Origin: Bacteroidia bacterium
Lineage (GTDB): Bacteria; Bacteroidota; Bacteroidia; Chitinophagales; Chitinophagaceae
Direction: 5' to 3'
DNA length: 64,000 nt
Assembly (NCBI GenBank): GCA_030426665.1
Contig: JAUHYD010000020.1
Location: 1-64,000, forward strand
The position numbers and the translations under genes are program-made. This document shows, in pieces, positions 9,148 to 17,712 of this stretch (the stretch's first letter is position 1; each line of letters begins with the position of its first letter). The notes under the pieces are model-generated. The model had not been told where the DNA came from. It did no database searches and saw nothing but the letters and a program-made list of their open reading frames with translations.

Positions 9148-10230
9148 ATGAAGAACAAAGCAGCTGCCAAGACCTACTTTACAAAAAAACTCCTTGCCTG
9201 GCATGAGCACGAAAACACCCGTAGTCTGCCATGGAAGGAAGAAACGGACCCGTACAAAATCTGGTTGTCAGAGATAATACTACAACAAACCAGGGCACAG
9301 CAAGGACTACCCTACTACAACTCATTTACAACGGCATTCCCCAATGTAGCTGCACTTGCTACCGCAAATGATGAAGACGTATTCAGACTGTGGCAGGGAC
9401 TGGGTTATTATAACCGATGCAAAAACATGCTGGCAACAGCCCGTTATATCCATAACGAATTGAATGATGTTTTTCCGGACAAATACAACGACCTGTTGTC
9501 GCTTAAAGGTGTAGGTCCATATACCGCAGCTGCGATAGCTTCATTTGCTTTCAATCTGCCACACGCAGTTGTTGACGGCAACGTATATAGGGTACTCTCC
9601 CGTTTCTTTGCGATAGATACACCGTTCGACACAACACAAGGGAAAAAGCAATTTGCAGAATTGGCACAAGAGTTAATAAAAGAAGATTCCAGTGCTGCCT
9701 ATAATCAGGCTATCATGGACCTCGGAGCAACTGTTTGTACCCCTTCAACGCCGCTTTGTGACGTCTGCCCACTCATGAAAAACTGCATTGCAACCAGCAA
9801 TAACCTGATAGAGGTGTTACCCGTTCGCAGTAAAAAGGTGCTCGTCAAAAATCGCTATTTCAACTATTTAATGTTGATACATGATAAGAAAATATGGATT
9901 CAGAAGCGGGGAAGCGGCGATATTTGGGAAAATCTGCATCAGCCATTTCTTATAGAGACTGACTCACCATTAATGGCGGAACAGGTGAATAAAATAGATT
10001 TGATAGCCAATAATAAACGAAATATCGAGTCAATTACAGCCGATGGGACCAGTAAACAGCGGCTAACGCATCAAATGATTCATACAAATTTTTACACCGT
10101 TAACTTTAGAAACAAACCAAATCTTGGCACACACGAAGGTTTTTGGGTAAGTTTAAGCGAAATAAATAAATTAGCCTTTCCTAAAACTCTGGTTTCTTTT
10201 TTTAAAAATAATTTATACTTTTATAATTGA
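9148..10230 (+). CDS. mutY: A/G-specific adenine DNA glycosylase
   Basis: Removes adenine mispaired with 8-oxoguanine in base-excision repair. 360 residues from the chosen ATG. The helix-hairpin-helix with LKGVGPYTAAAIASFA, the catalytic Asp in AVVDGNVYRVLSR, and the [4Fe-4S] cluster CTPSTPLCDVCPLMKNC (C-x6-C-x2-C-x5-C) are all present. The C-terminal NUDIX-like domain that reads 8-oxoguanine follows from about residue 235. Upstream in-frame starts at 9088 (TTG) and 9103 (ATG) would add residues without family counterparts. ssb and gldE follow within tens of bases, a common Bacteroidota arrangement. Confidence 0.95.
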   Translation: MKNKAAAKTYFTKKLLAWHEHENTRSLPWKEETDPYKIWLSEIILQQTRAQQGLPYYNSFTTAFPNVAALATANDEDVFRLWQGLGYYNRCKNMLATARYIHNELNDVFPDKYNDLLSLKGVGPYTAAAIASFAFNLPHAVVDGNVYRVLSRFFAIDTPFDTTQGKKQFAELAQELIKEDSSAAYNQAIMDLGATVCTPSTPLCDVCPLMKNCIATSNNLIEVLPVRSKKVLVKNRYFNYLMLIHDKKIWIQKRGSGDIWENLHQPFLIETDSPLMAEQVNKIDLIANNKRNIESITADGTSKQRLTHQMIHTNFYTVNFRNKPNLGTHEGFWVSLSEINKLAFPKTLVSFFKNNLYFYN

Positions 10231-10271
10231 TTATGTATTAAGGATAATATTGTTGAGCTAAATGACCCGAT

Positions 10272-10712
10272 ATGAGAGGCGTAAACCGAGTAGTACTTAT
10301 AGGAAATATTGGACGTGACCCTGACGTGCAACATCTGGAAGGAAATATAGCTGTTGCGAAATTCCCTTTGGCAACCACAGAAACTTACAAAGATAAAACA
10401 GGAGCACTCGTGTCTCAAACTGAATGGCATACAGTTATATTATGGCGAGGCTTAGCTGATCTGGCACAAAAGTACCTGCGCAGGGGAAGTCTGATATACG
10501 TTGAAGGACGGATACATACTCGAAATTGGGAAGACAAGGATAAAAACAAGCGCTACAGCACAGAAATTGTAGGTGATAATCTGGTGATGCTTGATAAACG
10601 TAAAGACGCTCAAGATCATAACAACGATTCAAAATCACCGTCTGATAGCGGAGAAATTCCTGATGTCGGCTTTTCTGCCGGAACATCTCCGAAAGACGAT
10701 TTACCCTTTTGA
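10272..10712 (+). CDS. ssb: Single-stranded DNA-binding protein
   Basis: Coats single-stranded DNA in replication and repair. 146 residues. The N-terminal OB-fold begins GVNRVVLIGNIGRDPDVQ and includes SQTEWHTVILWRGLADLAQKYLRRGS and YVEGRIHTRNWED. A flexible acidic tail follows, ending in DDLPF, the tip that recruits partner proteins. It sits between mutY and gldE, 42 bases after the mutY stop and 22 bases before the gldE start, so the three are probably co-transcribed. Confidence 0.95.
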   Translation: MRGVNRVVLIGNIGRDPDVQHLEGNIAVAKFPLATTETYKDKTGALVSQTEWHTVILWRGLADLAQKYLRRGSLIYVEGRIHTRNWEDKDKNKRYSTEIVGDNLVMLDKRKDAQDHNNDSKSPSDSGEIPDVGFSAGTSPKDDLPF

Positions 10713-10733
10713 CCGAATGCCCCAAAATATTAA

Positions 10734-12161
10734 ATGAATATAAACTTTCTAAGTTTCATTCCTTTGTTTAATTTTGGAACAATTACCAAACCGATACACA
10801 CATTGGAAAGCTCCGAAGGCGACACGTTTTTAACCCCGTTTCTGCTTGATATTACTAATGAAGCGTTTACGCAAACCGGCGCTACCATACTCATTATTTC
10901 AATTCTTGTATTGTTGCTGATGACGGCAATAACAGCAGGTGCAGAAACAGCATACTTCTCATTGTCGGCAAAAGATATCAACTTCCTGAAGGCAAAGGAA
11001 AAATCAAGCGCAGGGATTGCATCTAATCTACTAGAGCACCCAAAGCAGCTACTGGCAACAATTGTTGTCGCAAATAATTTTATAAATATCGCCATCGTTA
11101 TATCAACCGACTTGTTGGTAAATCATTTTTTAGAGGGATATGACCTCGGAACCGTCACGTCATTCATCATTAAAGTAGTTTGCGTAACTTTCTTGTTGGT
11201 GTTGTTTGGAGAAGTATTGCCCAAAGTGTATGCGACCCAGAACAACCTGAGAATGGCTTTGTTCTCGGCTCCGTTCCTGAATGTAATGACCTTTCTATTT
11301 AAGCCGGTAAGCATGTTCCTTGTATCATCTACCAGATTTATTGAAGGTCGAATGGGAACAAAGTCGTCTACTATTTCTAACGAAGACTTTGAACATGCCA
11401 TTGAGATAACTGTCGGTCATACCGCCACTAAAGAAGAGGTGAACATCTTTAAGGGGATACTAAAATTCGGAAGTATTACTGCTCGCCAGGTGATGCGTAC
11501 CCGCCTTGATGTTAGCGGTATTGACGATGAAATGAAATTTCCTGAAGTGCGCAAATTCTGTATAGAAACAGGGTACTCAAGACTCCCGGTATATAAAGAG
11601 AATCTCGACACAATTGTTGGTGTAATTCATACCAAAGATTTTCTGCCACATGTAGACGAAGACGACTTTAACTGGCATACTGTTATACGGGACGCGTATT
11701 ACGTACATGAAGGCAAATTTATCGAAGACCTTCTGAAAGAATTCCAGCTGAAGCGCCAACACTTTGCTGTAGTTGTTGACGAGTTTGGAGGCACCTCAGG
11801 CATCATTACCCTTGAGGATATAATGGAAGAGATAATCGGTGACATTAAGGACGAGTTTGACGAAGACGACCTACAATACAAAAAAGTAGATGAAAACAAC
11901 TACATTTTTGAAGGTAAAACATTAATCAATGATGTTTGTCGTATTATCGGTCTTCCTTCGGATGCATTCGACGGAGCCAGGGGCGAGAGTGATTCTCTGG
12001 CAGGATTGGTATTAGAAATATCCGGGAAATTTGTGTCTGCTAATCATAAAGTAAGTTTTGAGCATTATGACTTTACGGTGGTATCCGTGGACAAAATGCG
12101 AATAACAAGAGTAAAAGTAACTATCAATCAACCTAAGACGGATGAACTTTACGAGGAATAG
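10734..12161 (+). CDS. gldE: Gliding motility-associated protein GldE (CNNM/CBS/CorC-like)
   Basis: 475 residues in the GldE architecture. A membrane domain (DUF21/CNNM type, about residues 50-215, several hydrophobic spans) is followed by a CBS-domain pair (about 240-370, including SRLPVYKENLDTIVGVIHTKDFL and AVVVDEFGGTSGIITLEDIMEEIIGDI) and a C-terminal CorC_HlyC domain. CNNM/CorC proteins act in divalent-cation transport. In Flavobacterium GldE supports GldD and gliding/T9SS. The place directly after ssb is the Bacteroidota pattern for gldE. In flavobacteria gldD follows; here a secreted esterase does. Confidence 0.85.
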   Translation: MNINFLSFIPLFNFGTITKPIHTLESSEGDTFLTPFLLDITNEAFTQTGATILIISILVLLLMTAITAGAETAYFSLSAKDINFLKAKEKSSAGIASNLLEHPKQLLATIVVANNFINIAIVISTDLLVNHFLEGYDLGTVTSFIIKVVCVTFLLVLFGEVLPKVYATQNNLRMALFSAPFLNVMTFLFKPVSMFLVSSTRFIEGRMGTKSSTISNEDFEHAIEITVGHTATKEEVNIFKGILKFGSITARQVMRTRLDVSGIDDEMKFPEVRKFCIETGYSRLPVYKENLDTIVGVIHTKDFLPHVDEDDFNWHTVIRDAYYVHEGKFIEDLLKEFQLKRQHFAVVVDEFGGTSGIITLEDIMEEIIGDIKDEFDEDDLQYKKVDENNYIFEGKTLINDVCRIIGLPSDAFDGARGESDSLAGLVLEISGKFVSANHKVSFEHYDFTVVSVDKMRITRVKVTINQPKTDELYEE

Positions 12162-12232
12162 ACCGTTTGTGCACGTATGATGGTGCGCTGGCTACTTTAG
12201 TAAATGACCTTTCGTCGCAATAATCAACTATC

Positions 12233-13441
12233 ATGAAATACAGTTCAATCACACTCTCTTTTGTACTATTGCTTCTTGCAGCAAAAATATCAACGGCACA
12301 ATGCCCTGCAGGCAGATATAAGACGGAAATGTTTGGTGTCACCAAATCAACTGTCACCTACTCAACACCCTACAGCCTCCTGATGGATATATACGAACCC
12401 GCGGGAGATGTGCTTGCAGAACGCCCGCTTATTATACTAGCGCATGGTGGAAGTTTCGTTGCCGGCACAAGAACCGATGACGAGGCGGTAGATTCGCTGT
12501 GTGAGCGTTTTGCGAGAAGGGGTTATGTGACTGCTTCCATTGACTATAGACTTGGAGATGTTGCTTCTATGCTGCTCGACTCAGCCTATGCTGTGGAGAC
12601 AGTAATAAAAGCAATTAGCGATGGTAAGGCTGCCGTAAGGTATTTCATGAAAGATGCCGCCACTACCAACACCTATAGAATTGACACCAATAATATTTAT
12701 GTTGGAGGTAACTCCGCAGGGGCTGTACTATATATGCACGTTGGTTACCTGAGCAATATTGCCGAGTGCCCTCCCTATATCGCATCTGCGCTGGCCGCAA
12801 ACGGTGGATTTGAGGGTAACAGCGGTAACGATGGGTATACGGTTAAGACCAAGGCAGTAATCAATCTGGCGGGAGCACTCAACCAAACATCTTTTGTTGA
12901 TCCCACTGACAACCCTTCTGTTAACGCGCACGGCACTGCCGACGACGTAGTCCCATATAACTGTGCTTACCCTATCATTAGTGGCTTCACAATACATGTG
13001 AACCTTTGTGGGCTCGGAGCTCTGGAACCTGTTTACACTGCTAACAGCATTAATCACTGGAGTATGTTATTCCCGGGCGATGGGCATGTTCCATGGCAGT
13101 CAGATGCGGTAAAGTTTAACTCTGTAGACTCATTGGTGCGCGAATTCCTTTATACCCTAACTTGTCCCGAAGGTGCTGCTGTAGCGGATCTTATGAGCTC
13201 ACCTGCTATTAGTATTTCGCCAAATCCTGCCTCTAACGAAGTTATTATTTCATCACGTCATGAAATCAACAATATAGTTATCTACGACATGACAGGGCGC
13301 CAAATTATCCGTAATAACGGGTCTGCAAACAAACGCTACCAAATTAATATTAGCAATCTACCAAAGGGCATTTACTTTGTGAGCGCAGGTTTTGCTAATA
13401 GCAAAATCGCCCCGGTTACGGAGCGATTGATAGTTAATTAA
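12233..13441 (+). CDS. Secreted alpha/beta-hydrolase (esterase-like) with T9SS sorting domain
   Basis: 402 residues. A signal peptide ends near ISTAQ (residues 1-23). The hydrolase domain shows the oxyanion HGGSF, the nucleophile elbow GGNSAGA and a likely catalytic His in GDGHVPWQ, so carboxylesterase or lipase activity is probable. The last ~75 residues (ISPNPASNEVIISS, then YDMTGRQII, then LPKGIYFVSAG) form a type A T9SS sorting domain, which sends the enzyme to the surface or outside. Substrate unknown. It lies 72 bases after gldE. Confidence 0.85.
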   Translation: MKYSSITLSFVLLLLAAKISTAQCPAGRYKTEMFGVTKSTVTYSTPYSLLMDIYEPAGDVLAERPLIILAHGGSFVAGTRTDDEAVDSLCERFARRGYVTASIDYRLGDVASMLLDSAYAVETVIKAISDGKAAVRYFMKDAATTNTYRIDTNNIYVGGNSAGAVLYMHVGYLSNIAECPPYIASALAANGGFEGNSGNDGYTVKTKAVINLAGALNQTSFVDPTDNPSVNAHGTADDVVPYNCAYPIISGFTIHVNLCGLGALEPVYTANSINHWSMLFPGDGHVPWQSDAVKFNSVDSLVREFLYTLTCPEGAAVADLMSSPAISISPNPASNEVIISSRHEINNIVIYDMTGRQIIRNNGSANKRYQINISNLPKGIYFVSAGFANSKIAPVTERLIVN

Positions 13442-13469
13442 GTATTTGATTTGCTGCACGCACGGCACC

Positions 13470-14660
13470 CTATGCCAGTTTCTCTAAAGCACTGGCCATC
13501 CTTCGCATAGCCTCTTCAAGGTTTTCCATCGAAGTAGCAAACGAAAGGCGAAGGCAATTAGAGTTTCCAAATGCACTGCCGCCAACGGTAGATATGTGCC
13601 CTTCATTGAGTAAATACATGCTCATATCTACATCATTGTTTATTGTATATTCTCCGTAACTCTTTCCGAATAAGGGCTTAATATGCGGAAAGGCATAAAA
13701 TGCACCACCAGGGTTGTTTGCCTTTATGCCTTTCATTTTTTTAAGTTCTGCCGATACGAAATCTCGTCGTTTTTTATAGGCAGCCACCATTTCGTGAGTA
13801 GGTCCTAAATCACTCAGCAATGCTGTCACAGAGGCCTTTTGGGCAATAGAGTTGGCACCGGAAGTAAACTGCGCCTGCAATTTATCGCAAGCTTCTATCA
13901 GCGCCTTGGGGCCGGCCATGTAACCAATACGCCAACCGGTCATTGCAAACCCTTTTGACATTCCATTAATCACAATCACTCTATCTCTGATATCCTGAAA
14001 CTGCGCGATACTTTCGTGTCCACCAATGAAATTGATGTATTCGTAAATTTCGTCGCTGATAATATTTACGTGCGGGTATTTTTTAAACACCTCTACCAAT
14101 GCCGCTAACTCATCTCTTGTATACACACTACCGGTAGGATTACACGGAGACGAAAAAACAAAAAGTTTTGTTTTTGGACTTATTGCTGCTTCCAGCTGTT
14201 CAGGCAATACTTTGAAGTCTGTGTCAATAAAACAATCAATGTGCTTAACAACACCACCAACCAATCGAACCTGTGCTGCGTAGGTCACCCAATATGGGGT
14301 TGGGATGATAACCTCATCTCCTTCGTCAAGTAAACAAAGCATCGTATTGATTAGTGCCTGCTTGGCACCTGACGATACAATTATTTCATTGGGCGAATAA
14401 TCGAGATTGTTATCTCTTTTCAGCTTAATGCTGATTGCTTCCTGAAGTTCCGGCATACCCGCAACCGGAGTATACTTTGTATAACCGTCTTCCATAGCCT
14501 GAACCGCGGCTTTACATATGTGTTCCGGTGTATTGAAGTCCGGTTCTCCCAGACTGAGATCAATAATGTTGACCCCTTGCCCTCTCAACTCACGGCCAAG
14601 TTTGGCCATTTTTATTGTCTGTGGTTCTGAGAAGGATTTTAATCTATGTGCTAATTGCAT
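13470..14660 (-). CDS. aspC: Aspartate aminotransferase (class I PLP-dependent)
   Basis: Transfers amino groups between aspartate and 2-oxoglutarate. 396 residues. The N-terminal FSEPQTIKMAKLGRELRGQGVNIIDLSLGEPDF is typical of the Ib subgroup found in Bacteroidota. Other motifs are YTKYTPVAGMPELQEA, the SPCNPTG loop that holds PLP, and the Schiff-base lysine in INGMSKGFAMTGWRIGY. A related kynurenine or other aminotransferase role cannot be excluded from sequence alone. Leftward gene, convergent with the esterase. Confidence 0.88.
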   Translation of the reverse strand: MQLAHRLKSFSEPQTIKMAKLGRELRGQGVNIIDLSLGEPDFNTPEHICKAAVQAMEDGYTKYTPVAGMPELQEAISIKLKRDNNLDYSPNEIIVSSGAKQALINTMLCLLDEGDEVIIPTPYWVTYAAQVRLVGGVVKHIDCFIDTDFKVLPEQLEAAISPKTKLFVFSSPCNPTGSVYTRDELAALVEVFKKYPHVNIISDEIYEYINFIGGHESIAQFQDIRDRVIVINGMSKGFAMTGWRIGYMAGPKALIEACDKLQAQFTSGANSIAQKASVTALLSDLGPTHEMVAAYKKRRDFVSAELKKMKGIKANNPGGAFYAFPHIKPLFGKSYGEYTINNDVDMSMYLLNEGHISTVGGSAFGNSNCLRLSFATSMENLEEAMRRMASALEKLA

Positions 14661-14685
14661 AGTCTCCGTTAGATATTGAAGAATA

Positions 14686-14693
14686 CAAACCTA
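14686..14693 (-). promoter_or_regulatory. Putative -7 box upstream of aspC
   Basis: On the minus strand TAGGTTTG fits TAnnTTTG, 25 bases before the aspC ATG. A TTTG lies 24 bases further upstream, slightly long for the usual spacing. Confidence 0.45.
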
Positions 14694-14840
14694 CATGAAA
14701 TACCTGACTATTAACAGCAAAACAATTCACTTATCCACATTTATATCACAACTTCATTTTCGGCAACCTCAATACCCTAACAATGAAATGAATACAGAAC
14801 AGTGCGGTGTTAATAAGACTCAATATTATTTGATTGTCAA

Positions 14841-14878
14841 AACGAAAAAGTGGCTCAGGTTATTCTAACCTAAGCCAC
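14841..14878 (-). terminator. Intrinsic terminator of the small secreted-protein gene
   Basis: A 13-bp stem (14850-14862 with 14866-14878, one C-A mismatch, TTC loop) is followed on the minus strand by CTTTTTCGTTTT. Confidence 0.8.
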
Positions 14879-14930
14879 AGTTTCAGTTCCGGTATACTAA
14901 ATGCCAGTATACCTGCGATTTCTTATATTC

Positions 14931-15215
14931 CTATTTCGCTGCTTTTGCTTCCTTGGATTTCGGAGCGGAAATCTTTTTAGCTTCTTTATTCGAAGTAGAA
15001 CTATTAGCAACTTTAATAGTTGACTTTTTGTCTGCTTTTTTTGCCAATGTAGCCTCTTTGTATGTAGGCGCTACAGCATTAGCAACATTTTGGACAGTGG
15101 CAGCAGTTTCCTTGCCGGACTGTTTCGCGTTATTTTTCTTTTTGCTCTGCGCAAACGAAACAGAAACGCCACTAACCATTAAAATAGCTACCAATGAAAG
15201 AATTATCTTTTTCAT
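14931..15215 (-). CDS. Small secreted Lys/Ala-rich protein
   Basis: 94 residues. A signal peptide (MKKIILSLVAILMVSGVSVSFAQ) is followed by a highly basic low-complexity mature chain (SKKKNNAK, KKADKKSTIKVA, KKISAPKSKEAKAAK). It is therefore an exported cationic, probably disordered peptide. No family is recognised. It could bind DNA, polyanionic polysaccharide or the cell wall, but this is a guess. A longer reading from 15287 lacks a signal peptide at its N-terminus, so I use the ATG at 15215. A strong terminator follows. Confidence 0.75.
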   Translation of the reverse strand: MKKIILSLVAILMVSGVSVSFAQSKKKNNAKQSGKETAATVQNVANAVAPTYKEATLAKKADKKSTIKVANSSTSNKEAKKISAPKSKEAKAAK

Positions 15216-15320
15216 AATCGTAAATTTTGATTTTGGGATTAGATTGTAAATATACAAAAGATGTAGTACATAACCTGAAACAGCCACACATTTTGAAATG
15301 TTAACATTTTCGGGACCATG

Positions 15321-15977
15321 CTATTCCTGCCATAGGAACGGAAATAAAATAAGCCCCAGAAAAACGATAAGTATATCCATTGCTACCAAGACAAGCGCTA
15401 ACCCCCACCAACCCGGCATGTATACCGGCTGTAACGCCGATGTGGCCAGCTTGCTCAATATCATCAATATGGGCGTTACCAACGGAAAACCAAGAATGGC
15501 CATTAACGAGGCATTCTGTTGCGCTCGCGCTGCTATTGCAGACAAAAACGTAAATACGACAGACAAACTAAGGCTACCGGTAACGGCCAACATCACAAAC
15601 AAACCACCCTGCGACACCGGCCAGCCCAACATTACGTAGTACAACAGCAGACTAATAACACTCATCACAATCATTAATAGCGAACTGTATGTAAGCTTCG
15701 CCAGTAGAAATGTGGCCGGACGAACAATCGTGAAGTAATAACGAAACCTATGTGGGTGCTCTTGCAGGAAACTTTTGGCCATTGAATTTACCGCTACAAA
15801 CAACTGGGTCAGCCAAAACAACGCATTCCATACTCTGGCCTCCGGCTGACCGTTCATAGAATAGACCACAAAAACCGTAGCCCCAACATAAAGCAACACA
15901 CCAAAAAGTGAGTGCTTTTGTCGCCACTCCATCAGGAGATCCTTTTTTACAAGTGTAAGAAATGTACTTGTTGCCAT
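15321..15977 (-). CDS. ccmB: Heme exporter CcmB-like ABC permease
   Basis: 218 residues with about six membrane spans. The N-terminal KKDLLMEWRQKHSLFGVLLYV and the length match CcmB, the membrane subunit of the CcmAB complex in cytochrome c maturation. No ccmA, ccmC or other ccm genes are nearby in the window. An ATG at 15998 in the same frame lies upstream of a -7 box (15986-15993), so the second ATG at 15977 is the better start. The predicted transcript would then start within a few bases of the ATG. Confidence 0.85.
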   Translation of the reverse strand: MATSTFLTLVKKDLLMEWRQKHSLFGVLLYVGATVFVVYSMNGQPEARVWNALFWLTQLFVAVNSMAKSFLQEHPHRFRYYFTIVRPATFLLAKLTYSSLLMIVMSVISLLLYYVMLGWPVSQGGLFVMLAVTGSLSLSVVFTFLSAIAARAQQNASLMAILGFPLVTPILMILSKLATSALQPVYMPGWWGLALVLVAMDILIVFLGLILFPFLWQE

Positions 15978-15985
15978 AGCCGCGC

Positions 15986-16018
15986 CAAAGATAGCCATGT
16001 TAGGAACATTACTGCAAA
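15986..16018 (-). promoter_or_regulatory. Bacteroidota-type promoter of ccmB
   Basis: Minus-strand TTTG (16015-16018), 21 bases, then TATCTTTG (15986-15993). The predicted start of transcription (about 15979) almost coincides with the ATG at 15977. Confidence 0.65.
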
Positions 16019-16093
16019 ACGTGTTACAAATTATGCGCGAATAGTAAAGAGTTAAGCATCAGCGTATAGCAATAAATTTTCTACGAAAAGAAG

Positions 16094-16124
16094 TTTGTTT
16101 TTTTACAACATCCCACTATCTTTG
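16094..16124 (+). promoter_or_regulatory. Bacteroidota-type promoter of the tRNA-Gly/tRNA-Leu unit
   Basis: TTTG (16094-16097), exactly 19 bases, then TATCTTTG (16117-16124). This is the cleanest match to the consensus in the window, 45 bases before the tRNA-Gly. Confidence 0.8.
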
Positions 16125-16169
16125 CAGTCCCTTAAGTGATAAGGCAAGAGGGAAAGTTCTTAAAGATAT

Positions 16170-16242
<73 letters not shown>

Positions 16243-16323
16243 CTAAAAATTCCATTCAGATACACATCGGATGGAATTTTTTTTGCCCGTTATATCTATG
16301 TTGTAGGCATAACACCGGCAGTT

Positions 16324-16409
16324 GCCCTGGTGGCGGAACTGGTAGACGCGCAGGACTTAAAATCCTGTTTGCAGCAATGCGAGTACGGGTTCGATTCCCG
16401 TCTGGGGCA
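16324..16409 (+). tRNA. tRNA-Leu (TAA anticodon)
   Basis: 86 bases with a long variable arm, as expected for a class II tRNA. The acceptor arms are GCCCTGG and CTGGGGC (two G-T pairs). The anticodon loop CTTAAAA presents TAA (UAA) for leucine. The D arm reads GGCGGAACTGGTAGACGC, typical of tRNA-Leu, and the T arm has GGGTTCGATTCCC. No CCA is encoded. Confidence 0.97.
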
Positions 16410-16553
16410 CAGATTACAGCCGTTTCGAAAGAAGCGGCTTTTTCTTTGGCTATAAAATACACATGATAGCTGCAATTAACTTCTTAATAGCATAGTGTTC
16501 CGCATCGAAAAGCGATTATCAAGTAAATTGCAATCACAAAAAATACTTTAATA

Positions 16554-16922
16554 ATGTTCGATCAGATATTGCAGCTCGTTAAAGAGCAAATGAGTAACAA
16601 TTCAGAAATTACATCTGCCATACCAACAGGTCAACAGGAAGCAGTAAACAATGAAATTGCCAACCACGTAACCGAAAAATTACAAGCCCAAGGCACCGGA
16701 GGTGTGTTGTCGATGCTCGGTGGAGGGTTTGATGTTAGTAGTATCACGGCAGGCCTGGCCGAAAAATTGGGCGATAAATTTGGCTTACCACCTATGGTTA
16801 CCAGCGCCATTGTTGCTGCATTGCCCGGGTTGATTCAGAAGTTTACAGGAAACGACAGCCCATCCGAAAACGGAAACGGGCTTGACTCTCTCGGCAGTAA
16901 GCTGGGCGGACTTTTCGGATAG
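16554..16922 (+). CDS. Small conserved protein, DUF937-like
   Basis: 122 residues without signal peptide. Helical N-terminus (FDQILQLVKEQM), glycine-rich middle (GTGGVLSMLGGGFDVSSITAGLAEKLGDKFGL), and a C-terminal GSKLGGLFG tail. The composition resembles the DUF937 / YidB-like group of small proteins of unknown function. The match is by overall character, not by a catalytic motif. Confidence 0.65.
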   Translation: MFDQILQLVKEQMSNNSEITSAIPTGQQEAVNNEIANHVTEKLQAQGTGGVLSMLGGGFDVSSITAGLAEKLGDKFGLPPMVTSAIVAALPGLIQKFTGNDSPSENGNGLDSLGSKLGGLFG

Positions 16923-17130
16923 TCGCCCTTGATATTTAATCAACTACATTATTTGACATAAGAGCATTGGCTGACAGTTGTTGGCTGATGCTTTTTTCGT
17001 TGTTGAGTAGCTTCTTTTGATATCCGGTTAGTAATTTTGTTAAACCCATTTTTCAGTACTTGGGTCTTTCTCTTTGCAAATATTTATTCAAATTTGTTAA
17101 ACCATTTTCTATCCACTTAAATAGCTGTCA

Positions 17131-17526
17131 ATGTCATTCTTTAGAAAAGTAATCCGGAAGCTTACCGGCTCCATGTCGTCATCAGACACGCAACAAAAAT
17201 CAAAATCTGAACAAGAACCATTTATTACGGTTACTGATAGTAACGTCATTTGTTCGTACCCATCGTTAAACAAAACGGAGCGTATATCCTGGGCAAATAT
17301 TGACAGTGTCGCCGTAATAACTACTGATGAAGGCCCTTATATCTGCGATGTATTTATCCTGATTAGCGACAATAATGGAGGTGTAGCAATTCCGCAGGAT
17401 AATGACGTGTGTCAGACAATATTAGATAGAATATTCAAACTTCCTGGATTTGATTTTGCCCTATTCACGACCGCCATGGGCAGCACCGAAAACAAAAAGT
17501 TTAATGTATGGAATAGAACAAACTGA
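17131..17526 (+). CDS. Hypothetical protein
   Basis: 131 residues. A short basic N-terminus and a serine/glutamine-rich stretch (residues 14-30) precede a compact domain with FITVTDSNVICSYPSLNKTERISWANIDSV and ITTDEGPYICDVFILI. The pattern of a query strand, a W-x-x-I-x-x-V strand and a D-V-F-I-L strand resembles small PH-like or immunity-type domains common in Bacteroidota, but I cannot assign a family. No membrane span. Start at ATG. Confidence 0.65.
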   Translation: MSFFRKVIRKLTGSMSSSDTQQKSKSEQEPFITVTDSNVICSYPSLNKTERISWANIDSVAVITTDEGPYICDVFILISDNNGGVAIPQDNDVCQTILDRIFKLPGFDFALFTTAMGSTENKKFNVWNRTN

Positions 17527-17610
17527 CAAAAACTATTCCCAGGTTTAAGAAATGTGCCGCATCTGAACATTCCTATTTGGGTGTAGTATATCCCCACTCC
17601 ACCAAGGCAT

Positions 17611-17627
17611 GTCGGTTTCTGACCGAC
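17611..17627 (+). repeat. REP-like 17-mer, copy 1
   Basis: An imperfect palindrome (GTCGG...CCGAC) whose exact reverse complement occurs at 37381-37397 near the AIPR gene. Confidence 0.5.
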
Positions 17628-17680
17628 AAATCCAGAAAGCCCACTTGTCGCGCTATCTCGCTCCTACCCTAGTCTAACAC

Positions 17681-17706
17681 AAAAAAGCCCCCGGCGTAGC
17701 CGGGGG
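17681..17706 (-). terminator. Intrinsic terminator of the SPFH unit
   Basis: A perfect 8-bp GC-rich stem (17688-17695 with 17699-17706, GTA loop) is followed on the minus strand by six T residues, directly after the SPFH gene. Confidence 0.9.
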
Positions 17707-17712
17707 ATTAAT

